Source: Flavobacteriaceae bacterium (GTDB lineage Bacteria; Bacteroidota; Bacteroidia; Flavobacteriales; Flavobacteriaceae). Taken from it: 14,916 bases of DNA. Of the stretch, positions 1 through 7,140 are shown piece after piece. Where the stretch lies: positions 1 to 14,916 of the forward strand of contig JAUWLK010000040.1 of NCBI GenBank assembly GCA_030613745.1, given 5' to 3'. The first letter of the stretch is position 1. Each line of letters opens with the position of its first letter. The notes under the pieces are model-generated. The model searched no databases. It was not told the DNA's origin and saw nothing but the letters and a program-made list of their open reading frames with translations. A program made the position numbers and the translations under genes.

Positions 1-454
1 GATTTCCATCATAAGTAGTAGCTACTCGCATTATCATAGTATTCTCATTTAATTCATCAATTTTTGAACGGTATCCTCTATTTGCAGCATCTAATGGTTT
101 GTTTTTTTCATCAACAAATTTAAATTGAAATTGATATGTACAATCTCCAGAATCAAAAAATGACCAATGAATTCTATTGGTACTAGTTTCACAATGTGCA
201 GAACTGTTAACTGTAAATTTACCGGAGCCATTATTTGGAATAAAAACCCATTCACTTCCTTTAAAACAGGCAGAATCAGCTATATCAAATAAATTAGCCT
301 TGTATAGCCCTTTATCACCAACAAATCTAATATTGGTAACTTCCCATGTTCCTTTTAATAATTTTTTACTTGGTTTAGTACTTGTACTCCCTGATTTAGT
401 AGAAGAACAAGAAAAAACTAAAAATGCAAGCGCAATGAATAATACTTTTTTCAT
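1..454 (-). CDS. Lipocalin-like lipoprotein, N-terminal part (cut by window edge)
   Basis: The start is the ATG whose complement lies at 452-454, and the frame stays open to the window edge, giving 151 residues. The N-terminus is a lipoprotein signal peptide: MKK, a hydrophobic stretch, then a LVFSC lipobox with Cys at residue 16, followed by a Ser/Thr-rich linker. The mature part begins with a KLLKGTWEV motif, the first-strand Gly-x-Trp signature of lipocalin-like domains common in Bacteroidota lipoproteins. It is therefore probably an envelope protein anchored by lipid; no ligand can be proposed. Related lipoproteins in flavobacteria often precede an OmpA-family gene, which would lie outside the window to the left. 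A gap of 111 bases separates it from the phosphoesterase gene upstream, and a TAnnTTTG element in that gap suggests its own promoter. The family call is moderate because the C-terminus is missing. Confidence 0.7.
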   Translation of the reverse strand, partial: MKKVLFIALAFLVFSCSSTKSGSTSTKPSKKLLKGTWEVTNIRFVGDKGLYKANLFDIADSACFKGSEWVFIPNNGSGKFTVNSSAHCETSTNRIHWSFFDSGDCTYQFQFKFVDEKNKPLDAANRGYRSKIDELNENTMIMRVATTYDGN

Positions 455-481
455 AATGTTTAGATTGGTTAAAGAATAAAT

Positions 482-489
482 CAAAATTA
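482..489 (-). promoter_or_regulatory. Possible -7 promoter element for the lipocalin-like gene
   Basis: The minus strand reads TAATTTTG, a full match to the Bacteroidota -7 consensus TAnnTTTG, about 28 bases before the ATG at 454. No clear TTG -33 element is seen 19-21 bases upstream, so this is a tentative call in very AT-rich DNA. Confidence 0.35.
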
Positions 490-565
490 GTAAAAATAAA
501 ACTTAAATGTCGTGATTTTGGTAACATTCCTGTTTTATACTAATTAATTATATGCAGTACTTATT

Positions 566-1468
566 TTAATCAATTAATAATTTTCTGAAAATTTCTCTTC
601 CATAACCATTTACAATAACTGTATCCTTTTTGAATTTAATTATTGCAAATGAAGTACTGTCTTTGGTATCCACCATTCCTCTGAACGTCAAATAATGAAT
701 TCCTTTATTTTTAACATAAGCACCAGCATGATTATGTCCATTAAAATACAATTTAACACAAGAATATTCTTCAATTAAAGTTAATAATTGTTCCCTATTC
801 CAAATATTATGCACACTTACTGGGTATAGTGGAAAATGACAATAAAATGCAACATTTTCATTGTTTTTAGTAGCAGTATCAAGTTCGGTAGAAATCCATT
901 TTAATTGAGTATTACTTACTGCTCCATTCCAATTTTGCACATAAGGTAAACTATCATTTTTTAGTAAATTGAATAAGGAATCGGTTTGTTGTTGTTTTAT
1001 TGAATTTAAAGCACCATAAGTACTCAAATCATTTCCATCTAATACAATAAAACGCCAATTGTTTTCAGTAAAACTATAATAACGTTGTTTTAAATTTAGT
1101 TTATCAAATATTTTAACTTTCAATGAATCTATAACTTCAAAATCATGATTGCCTAAAACATGATATTTTTTTGAGTTTAGTTTGTTCCAAGTCGGAATAA
1201 GTGAATCAAAATTGCTAAAGCCTTGATCAATAAAGTCGCCTAAATGAATTGTATATGATAAATCTTCTTTGTTTAGAGTTTGTACAGCGTGCTTCAAGCG
1301 GCCTGGAGATTTTTTATAATATCTATTCCATTTGATTTCACAATCACAATACTGACAATCAGATATTATCCCAATTTCAAAATTTGAATATTCAAGAATT
1401 TCTTGTTTTTCTGATTTACAGCTTTGTACAAATAGAATTAAAATAATTGAATAAACAAGATTTTTCAT
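566..1468 (-). CDS. Exported metallophosphoesterase, ADP-ribose/CDP-alcohol diphosphatase-like lipoprotein
   Basis: This 300-residue protein has all the calcineurin-like phosphoesterase motifs in order: DxQ at Asp37-Gln39 (replacing the usual DxH), GDxxD at 77-81, GNHD at 106-109, His211 and GHNH at 244-247. The DxQ start, the WNRYYKKS segment (residues 47-54) and the spacing to GDFID and GNHDF resemble the ADPRibase-Mn type, which splits ADP-ribose, CDP-alcohols and similar pyrophosphates with two metal ions. The N-terminus is a signal peptide ending in a VQSC lipobox (Cys17), so it probably acts in the periplasm or on the surface, unlike the cytoplasmic eukaryotic relatives. Cys38, Cys41 and Cys43 cluster next to the metal-binding aspartate, which is unusual. 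It starts 28 bases after the thiolase stop and may be co-transcribed with the upstream catabolic cluster, although no functional link is evident. Substrate is inferred only. Confidence 0.8.
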   Translation of the reverse strand: MKNLVYSIILILFVQSCKSEKQEILEYSNFEIGIISDCQYCDCEIKWNRYYKKSPGRLKHAVQTLNKEDLSYTIHLGDFIDQGFSNFDSLIPTWNKLNSKKYHVLGNHDFEVIDSLKVKIFDKLNLKQRYYSFTENNWRFIVLDGNDLSTYGALNSIKQQQTDSLFNLLKNDSLPYVQNWNGAVSNTQLKWISTELDTATKNNENVAFYCHFPLYPVSVHNIWNREQLLTLIEEYSCVKLYFNGHNHAGAYVKNKGIHYLTFRGMVDTKDSTSFAIIKFKKDTVIVNGYGREIFRKLLID

Positions 1469-1496
1469 TTTTGAATAAATTAATACTTTTCTAATA

Positions 1497-2699
1497 CTAA
1501 ACTTTTTCCAAAACCATAGCTATACCTTGTCCAACACCAATACACATAGTACAAAGCGCTTTTTCAGCATCTGAATTTTGTAATTGATAATATGCGCTGG
1601 TAACAATTCTTGCTCCACTCATACCCAAAGGATGACCTAGTGCAATGGCTCCTCCTAAAGGGTTGATTCTTGTGTCATCATCTTTTAACCCCAATTCACG
1701 TGTACAACCTAATGATTGTGCAGCGAAAGCTTCATTGAGTTCTATAATATCCATGTCGTCAAGAGTTAACCCTAATTTTGTCAACACTTTTTTAGTTGCA
1801 GGAACTGGTCCCATTCCCATGATTCGTGGAAGTACTCCGGCTGTTGCCATTCCCAATATTTTAACTCTTGGTTTTAAATTGTATTTTTTTACAGCTTTCG
1901 CGGAAGCGATAAGCAAAGCAGCAGCTCCATCATTTACTCCAGAAGCATTACCTGCAGTAATACTACCATTTTCACCTGTAATAGATCTTAGACTGCTTAA
2001 TTTATCTAAAGATGTTAACCTAGGATGTTCATCTTTTGAGACTTCAATTGGATCTTTTTTGCGTTGTGGAACCATTACCGATATAATTTCTCTTGCATGA
2101 GAACCATTTTGTTGTGCTTTATGCGCTTTTTCCTGACTCCATTGTGCAAAAGCATCCTGATCTTCTCTACTGATATTGAAATCGGTAGCAATATTTTGAG
2201 CAGTTTGTATCATACCTTCGGTACCATACATTTTGTCCATTTTTGGGTTTTCAAAACGCCACCCGATAGAAGTATCATACATTTTGGCATTTCTTGAGAA
2301 AGCTGTTTCAGCCTTACCCATTACAAATGGAGCACGTGACATACTTTCTACTCCACCAGCTATCATCACATCAACTTCACCTGCTTTAATTGCTCTTGCT
2401 GCAATTCCTATGGCATCCATACCTGAGCCACAAAGTCTGTTTACTGTTGATGCAGGAATTGTTTCTGAAAAACCAGCAAGCAATGAAGACATTCTAGCAA
2501 CATTTCTGTTGTCTTCTCCAGCCTGATTGGCACAACCCATATAAATATCATCAATTGCATTCCAATTCATATCTGGATTTCTATCCATTAAGGCTTTTAA
2601 AGGAATAGCAGCTAAATCATCTGTTCTCACAGAAGAAAGAGTACCTCCATAGCGACCAACCGGTGTTCTAATTGCATCACAAATATATACTTCATTCAT
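1497..2699 (-). CDS. pcaF: 3-oxoadipyl-CoA thiolase
   Basis: A 400-residue degradative thiolase. It cleaves 3-oxoadipyl-CoA with CoA to succinyl-CoA and acetyl-CoA in the cytoplasm. The nucleophile is Cys90 (NRLCGSGMDA), the acid/base residues are His356 (GHPLGMSGAR) and Cys386 (CTMCIGVGQG), and NEAFA is at 322-326. It resembles PcaF/PaaJ rather than general acetoacetyl-CoA thiolases: ICDAIRTPVGRYGG at the start, CANQAGEDNRNVARM at 56-70, SRAPFVMGKAE at 121-131 and the GWRF motif near 146-149 are all typical of that subfamily. It lies 26 bases after the aminotransferase stop, and the CoA-transferase pair is two genes further up, so it is the final carbon-cleaving step of the cluster. No genes for protocatechuate ring cleavage accompany it. 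The ATG at 2699 gives the expected PcaF N-terminus. Confidence 0.93.
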   Translation of the reverse strand: MNEVYICDAIRTPVGRYGGTLSSVRTDDLAAIPLKALMDRNPDMNWNAIDDIYMGCANQAGEDNRNVARMSSLLAGFSETIPASTVNRLCGSGMDAIGIAARAIKAGEVDVMIAGGVESMSRAPFVMGKAETAFSRNAKMYDTSIGWRFENPKMDKMYGTEGMIQTAQNIATDFNISREDQDAFAQWSQEKAHKAQQNGSHAREIISVMVPQRKKDPIEVSKDEHPRLTSLDKLSSLRSITGENGSITAGNASGVNDGAAALLIASAKAVKKYNLKPRVKILGMATAGVLPRIMGMGPVPATKKVLTKLGLTLDDMDIIELNEAFAAQSLGCTRELGLKDDDTRINPLGGAIALGHPLGMSGARIVTSAYYQLQNSDAEKALCTMCIGVGQGIAMVLEKV

Positions 2700-2725
2700 T
2701 TTATTCTAATTAAAGGTTAATGTTT

Positions 2726-4078
2726 TTAAGATAATTGATCAATCTTTGGTTTAACTAGTTTTAATCCACGCAAAAGAGCTTCTGATAATCGATCTATATC
2801 TTTTTGTGTCAAGGTTGTGGAAAACATGCAAGCCAATGTATTAATCATAATAATATCCTCTTTGAGGAATAAATAGTCAAGAAGATCATTGATTATTTCT
2901 CTTGTTTCTTTATTTTGATATGCATCTCTATAAGTGTTTGGAGCATTCTCCTGAAAATGGAGCTTAAACATTGAACCTGCACCTGTTATGCAAACAGGAA
3001 CATCAGCAATTTTTATAGATTCTTCGATTTGATTTCTGGCAGTCATTGCAAGAGTATTTAAATTTAATATAGCTTGCTCATCAAACATTTCCATAGCAAT
3101 TCTACCAGCTGTCATAGATACAGGATTGGCAGAGAAAGTTCCGGAATGAGGATGTTTTAAAAATGTTGCACGAGGATTAAGCACTTCCATTATCTCAGCT
3201 TTTCCAGCCACGGCTCCAACAGGATACCCTCCTCCAATAATTTTACCCAAAGCCGTCAAGTCAGGTTTAACAGAATAGTTACATTGTGCACCTGCATAGG
3301 TAACACGATAAGAAACTACCTCATCAAAAACCATCAATGCATTATTCTTCCTTGTCCAATTATAGATTGCTTCAATAAATTCACTTGTAGCCGGAAAAAG
3401 ACCTATCCGGTGAGGCACAGGATCTATCAATACGCATGCTATTTGATCGGCATTTTGTTCTAAAAGATTAATGGTTCTTTCAATGTCATTAAAAGGAAAG
3501 ATTACTACATCATCCAATAATTTTTGAGGAGTACCCTGAACAACCGGAACAACATTTGGTTTATTGATATCTCCCCAATTGCTTGGATTTGACGTTTGAC
3601 TTATTTCTGCATAATCATAAGTTCCGTGGTAAGCACCTTCAGCCTTGGCTATTTTAGGTTTTCCTGTATACGCTCTTGATGCTTTGATCATTGTCATTAC
3701 TGCTTCTGTACCTGAATTCATAAAGCGAATTTTTTCAAATTCAGGAGATCGACCAATCAATAATTCTGCAAAAAGAACTTCCGCTTCCGAACCCATTGTA
3801 TAGGCAGATCCTTTTTGTAATTGTTCAGTAACTGCACTTACAATGGCCGGATGTGAATGTCCATGAACTAATGAAGCCATATTGTTGGCAAAGTCCAGAC
3901 GTTCTATACCATCAATATCTTTGATAAAACTACCATTTGCACTTGCCACATAATATGGGTGAGGCTTACGAAAAATTGTATTTCTACTAACACCACCAGT
4001 TAGGACATCAACTGCACGCTCATAAATAGCTTTGCTTGTTTCGCCATTTGAATTTTGATTTGAATTTTGTGAATTCAT
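2726..4078 (-). CDS. Class III PLP aminotransferase, beta-amino-acid transaminase type
   Basis: A 450-residue fold-type I PLP enzyme of the class III / GSAM-like group. PLP-binding Lys279 lies in LGKIIGGGYPVGA, the pyridine-binding Asp252 in VFDEV, the phosphate-binding stretch is NSGTEA (121-126), Tyr150-His151-Gly152 stack on the cofactor, and GTFSANP is at 313-319. The N-terminal GGVSRNT (28-34) differs from the GGVNSPVR of true glutamate-1-semialdehyde aminomutase (HemL) and resembles GG-x-x-R segments of beta-phenylalanine-type transaminases, whose arginine there helps bind substrate; Arg32 may do the same. I infer that it moves the beta-amino group from a 3-amino acid (3-aminoadipate is the candidate) to 2-oxoglutarate or pyruvate, producing 3-oxoadipate for PcaIJ. 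It lies between pcaJ (99-base gap) and pcaF (26-base gap). The first 15 residues are rich in Asn/Ser/Gln and probably disordered. Family is certain; substrate is inferred. Confidence 0.85.
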   Translation of the reverse strand: MNSQNSNQNSNGETSKAIYERAVDVLTGGVSRNTIFRKPHPYYVASANGSFIKDIDGIERLDFANNMASLVHGHSHPAIVSAVTEQLQKGSAYTMGSEAEVLFAELLIGRSPEFEKIRFMNSGTEAVMTMIKASRAYTGKPKIAKAEGAYHGTYDYAEISQTSNPSNWGDINKPNVVPVVQGTPQKLLDDVVIFPFNDIERTINLLEQNADQIACVLIDPVPHRIGLFPATSEFIEAIYNWTRKNNALMVFDEVVSYRVTYAGAQCNYSVKPDLTALGKIIGGGYPVGAVAGKAEIMEVLNPRATFLKHPHSGTFSANPVSMTAGRIAMEMFDEQAILNLNTLAMTARNQIEESIKIADVPVCITGAGSMFKLHFQENAPNTYRDAYQNKETREIINDLLDYLFLKEDIIMINTLACMFSTTLTQKDIDRLSEALLRGLKLVKPKIDQLS

Positions 4079-4095
4079 CTGATAATAATTTTAAG

Positions 4096-4110
4096 TTTAT
4101 CTAAGATAAA
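4096..4110. repeat. Small inverted repeat in the pcaJ-aminotransferase spacer
   Basis: TTTATC-TAA-GATAAA forms a 6-base perfect inverted repeat inside the 99-base spacer 4079-4177. A second one, ATCATG (4150-4155) and CATGAT (4163-4168), is close by. Neither is followed by a good T-run in the direction of transcription, so they are not convincing terminators; they may be RNA-processing sites or chance. Confidence 0.3.
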
Positions 4111-4177
4111 ACTCGCACAATAGTCATTCTTTTTTCTTAGAAAATGCAGATCATGCTCGTTTCATGATATTATAGAT

Positions 4178-4849
4178 TTAAGCAATTGTTTTTTTATATT
4201 GATTAAGTTTTGCACCCGTTTGCTTTTGTAGATAGTCAAAATCTACATTAGGTCCCATTTCTCTCACAAATAACCCATCTTTATTAACATCGATTATGGC
4301 AAGATCGGTATATATACATTCTACAACTTGCTTTCCTGTAAGCGGAAATGTACATTCTTCAATTATTTTTGGATCACCCTTTTTGGTAACATGTTGTGTG
4401 ATAACAAAAATTCTTTTCACTCCGGCAACCAAATCCATAGCTCCTCCTACTGCCGGAATTGCATTTTTCGCACCGGTTGACCAGTTTGCTAAATCTCCGT
4501 CTTTTGAAACTTGCATAGCTCCAAGAACACAAATATCAATATGTCCTCCACGAATCATGGTAAAACTATCAGCGTGATGAAAATAACTTGCTCCGGGTAT
4601 GTATGTAATGCATTTCTTACCAGCATTAACCAATTCACGATCTTCTTTTCCTTTTTCAGGAACTTTTCCCATTCCAAGCAATCCGTTTTCGGTTTGATAG
4701 ATAACTTCTCTGCCTTCCGGAACAAAGTCGGCTACCATTTCAGGAATACCAATTCCTAAATTAACATAAGAACCATCAGGAATGTCTAAGGCTACTTTTT
4801 GTGCCATTTCAGCACGATTCCAACCAATTTTTTTGTCTGTATTTATCAT
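4178..4849 (-). CDS. pcaJ: 3-oxoadipate CoA-transferase, beta subunit
   Basis: The 223-residue beta subunit of a family I CoA-transferase. With PcaI it moves CoA from succinyl-CoA to 3-oxoadipate. The catalytic glutamate is Glu54 in TENGLLGMG, which forms the glutamyl-CoA intermediate. YVNLGIGIP (28-36), SYFHHADSFTMIRGGH, GDLANWSTGA, AVGGAMDLV and ECTFPLTG follow in the order found in PcaJ. The FHHADSF and GDLANW segments favour the 3-oxoadipate enzyme over acetoacetate transferases such as AtoA. Its ATG overlaps the pcaI TGA as ATGA (4846-4849), the usual arrangement for coupled translation of the two subunits. The specificity call rests on resemblance to known PcaJ sequences as I remember them. 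Confidence 0.92.
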   Translation of the reverse strand: MINTDKKIGWNRAEMAQKVALDIPDGSYVNLGIGIPEMVADFVPEGREVIYQTENGLLGMGKVPEKGKEDRELVNAGKKCITYIPGASYFHHADSFTMIRGGHIDICVLGAMQVSKDGDLANWSTGAKNAIPAVGGAMDLVAGVKRIFVITQHVTKKGDPKIIEECTFPLTGKQVVECIYTDLAIIDVNKDGLFVREMGPNVDFDYLQKQTGAKLNQYKKTIA

Positions 4850-5556
4850 GGATATATAATTCCGTTTGCTACCAATTCAGATTCGTTAGCAGGATGATTA
4901 ATTTCAATAACTTTCTTAACGTAAATTCCAGGAGTAACTACAATTTCCGGATCAATTTGCCCAGCACCAACAATTGATTTTGCCTGAACAATGGTAACGT
5001 TTGCCGCTGTGCACATAATGGGACCAAAATTTCTTGCAGTAGCGTGATAAAGTAAATTACCATACCTGTCTGCCGTTTCACATTTTACCAACGAAAAATC
5101 AGCTTTGATTCCATATTCTAAAACATATTCTACCCCGTCAAACATTCTGGATTCTTTTCCTTTAGCTAAAGGAGTATTTACAGATGCAGGAGTGTAAAAA
5201 GCAGGAATTCCAGCTCCACCAGCTCTTATTCTTTCTGCCAAAGTACCTTGAGGAACCAATTCTAGTTCAATCTCTCCTGCACTATATAATTCCGGGAAAA
5301 CCGTAGAATTTGCTGTTCTTGGAAATGAACAGATCATTTTTTTAACCTGCTTATTTTCAATTAATGCAGCCAATCCAATATGACCGCTTCCCGTATTATT
5401 GCTTACAACAGTCAGGTTTTTTGCACCATGGTCAATCAAAGCATGAATGAGTTCAATCGGACTCCCGGCCTCACCAAAACCCCCAATCATAATGATTGCT
5501 CCATCATGTATTTCTGCTACTGCTTCAGCTAAGGAACGGACTTGTTTATTAATCAT
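4846..5556 (-). CDS. pcaI: 3-oxoadipate CoA-transferase, alpha subunit
   Basis: The 236-residue alpha subunit of the CoA-transferase whose catalytic beta subunit is encoded directly downstream. The CoA-binding glycine loop is GGFG (25-28). The SNNTGSGHIGLAAL segment, MICSFPRTANSTVFPELY and LVPQGTLAERIRAGGAGIPAF follow, then ARNFGPIMCTAA near the C-terminal third. The NSTVFPEL stretch and the SNN...GxIGLAAL motif match PcaI more closely than AtoD or SCOT subunits. The gene lies 107 bases downstream of the aminomutase gene, with no terminator-like hairpin or convincing promoter between them, so it is probably in the same transcript. The ATG at 5556 gives the MINKxVxSLAEAV start expected for PcaI. 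Confidence 0.92.
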   Translation of the reverse strand: MINKQVRSLAEAVAEIHDGAIIMIGGFGEAGSPIELIHALIDHGAKNLTVVSNNTGSGHIGLAALIENKQVKKMICSFPRTANSTVFPELYSAGEIELELVPQGTLAERIRAGGAGIPAFYTPASVNTPLAKGKESRMFDGVEYVLEYGIKADFSLVKCETADRYGNLLYHATARNFGPIMCTAANVTIVQAKSIVGAGQIDPEIVVTPGIYVKKVIEINHPANESELVANGIIYP

Positions 5557-5663
5557 CTTTTGTATTTATTATTGGTTAATGTTAATATTTTGCCTTGTTT
5601 TTTACTCTATCCCTATGAATAAAATTGAGTAGAAAGCAAAGGAAAATTAAGATAATTTAATTA

Positions 5664-7109
5664 TTACACGGTTGCCCTGTCAGATTTTTTGTTAACGCTA
5701 CTGGTTGATTGCATGGATTCGGTAAATAATCCTGCTTCATCAAAAATTACCCGATCCTCGTATCCACTAAACCATATTGCTTCAGGATTTCTTCCTACAA
5801 TTGTTATTAGTCCTTTGTTGGAAGCACCTGCAGCACCACGCAACAATTTAAAAATTACTACACCGTTTTCAGTTCCAGGTACTCCTGGTATTGGCTTATT
5901 GGTTACCGCAACCACTTCTGTTTTACCCAAATAATGTGTAATTGATAATCTAGCACTTGCCTCAACTCCAGATAATCCTTTTTGAGAATCATTTAATAAA
6001 TTCCAGGCATCTTCTATGCTAAGATTAAAGGCTTTATGACCAATAATATCACGTCCGCAGAAAAAATAATGATTATTTACTCTGTTCCGCTTTAACTCAC
6101 GTTGCATGATTCGAATCGCATCAGGATCATTATTAATACCTTTTATGAATGGAGCCTGATTTTCAATTGTAATATATTTTCGATCTGCCAGTTGTTTAAC
6201 AGCTCGCTTAGTACTTTCTATCCAAACTAACCCACCTTCAGGGTTTTCGATATAATTTCCATTTTCATCCTTTTGTAAAAACTCATCAGGATGATTAAAG
6301 TGTACCATAATTCTTAATTGTACTTCAGGGTATGTAGCATTCCAATCATCTATCATGTTAAAAAAGGTAGAATCAAATCGATCTGGATAAAAAGCCAACT
6401 CTTTGGTTCCTATACGTATGCTGTCAATACCAGCATCTGCCAAAGCAGAAAACCATTCTGCTAAATTTTTATTTGAAAGAACCATTACATCACCCCCTGA
6501 CATCAAAATTTCTCTTAATTTTTCGCGGTTTGTTTCAGGATGTCTTCCTCCATTTTCTTCTACAATTTTATTATGAGTTAGAATATAATCAACCAGTTCG
6601 GGGATTTTTACCAATCCCTTTGAGGCAACCGTACCATCTTCTCTAAGAATTTCTTTTTTTGCAATTAGCTCTTCTCTATAACAAAAGCGGCAATGTGCTG
6701 AACAGGTATTTGTTACATAAACCAACCCTAATTCGTATTTATGAATTAAACCTTCCAAAGGACTGTAAGTCATCTGATTACCAGGGTCTGGAGCACCTTC
6801 AAGGTCAAATGTTTCTTTAGGACTCGCTTTAACTAAGGTTTGTATGGCCTTACTATTTTTTGCAATTTGAAAATAATGATTGGTGATTTTTACGGGCATA
6901 CGAGCTTCAACATCCTTCGCGGTGTTTTTGAGTAAGATAAGCTCTTGCAATTCTTCTTGCGAATAAAATCCTTGCATTTCTTCGGGTACCTTATTTTCAA
7001 TAAACTTCTTGAGCCCCATTATAATCCCACGATTATATTTTCCATTTTCAACTTTGTCTAAAAATGCCTGTGCTTTTTTTGTTGGTTGATATTTTTCTTG
7101 AGTTATCAT
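5664..7109 (-). CDS. KamA-family radical-SAM/PLP amino-acid 2,3-aminomutase, probably not lysine-specific
   Basis: A 481-residue enzyme of the lysine 2,3-aminomutase family, which shifts an alpha-amino group to the beta carbon using AdoMet, a [4Fe-4S] cluster and PLP. The cluster ligands are Cys136, Cys140 and Cys143 (CSAHCRFC), SGGD at 204-207 is the AdoMet motif, and Lys396 (LGKTE) matches PLP-binding Lys337 of the clostridial enzyme. Arg145 matches Arg134, which holds the substrate alpha-carboxylate. The two aspartates that bind the lysine epsilon-amino group (Asp293, Asp330) correspond to Arg353 and Ser389, so lysine is an unlikely substrate; an acidic amino acid, probably 2-aminoadipate, is inferred. 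Extra segments near 150-200 and 276-295 and a long C-terminus distinguish it from the 416-residue clostridial protein. The frame runs upstream to a GTG at 7190, but that would overlap the regulator gene and adds 27 unrelated residues; the ATG at 7109, 31 bases after the regulator stop, is preferred. Confidence 0.88.
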   Translation of the reverse strand: MITQEKYQPTKKAQAFLDKVENGKYNRGIIMGLKKFIENKVPEEMQGFYSQEELQELILLKNTAKDVEARMPVKITNHYFQIAKNSKAIQTLVKASPKETFDLEGAPDPGNQMTYSPLEGLIHKYELGLVYVTNTCSAHCRFCYREELIAKKEILREDGTVASKGLVKIPELVDYILTHNKIVEENGGRHPETNREKLREILMSGGDVMVLSNKNLAEWFSALADAGIDSIRIGTKELAFYPDRFDSTFFNMIDDWNATYPEVQLRIMVHFNHPDEFLQKDENGNYIENPEGGLVWIESTKRAVKQLADRKYITIENQAPFIKGINNDPDAIRIMQRELKRNRVNNHYFFCGRDIIGHKAFNLSIEDAWNLLNDSQKGLSGVEASARLSITHYLGKTEVVAVTNKPIPGVPGTENGVVIFKLLRGAAGASNKGLITIVGRNPEAIWFSGYEDRVIFDEAGLFTESMQSTSSVNKKSDRATV

Positions 7110-7140
7110 ATTAAATATTCTAATTGTTATAAGATTGGTA

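Noticed and set aside
1645..2526. Open frames antisense to the thiolase gene
   Set aside because: They mirror the codon pattern of a clearly conserved gene on the other strand and encode nothing recognisable. The same holds for antisense frames over pcaJ, the aminomutase and the M1 gene.
2726..4078. hemL (glutamate-1-semialdehyde 2,1-aminomutase)
   Set aside because: The HemL N-terminal motif is absent, Arg32 fits beta-transaminases better, and the context is catabolic.
1497..5556. Reading pcaIJF as the end of a protocatechuate/catechol pathway
   Set aside because: No ring-cleavage dioxygenase, cycloisomerase, decarboxylase or enol-lactonase gene is present, and the genes are interleaved with an aminotransferase and an aminomutase. 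A genome-wide search would still be needed to exclude dual use.
5664..7109. Calling the aminomutase lysine 2,3-aminomutase and the cluster the clostridial lysine fermentation pathway
   Set aside because: The two aspartates for the lysine side chain are replaced by Arg353 and Ser389, and the cluster lacks kamD/kamE, kdd, kce and kal. PcaIJF would not process the C6 amino-keto acids of that pathway.
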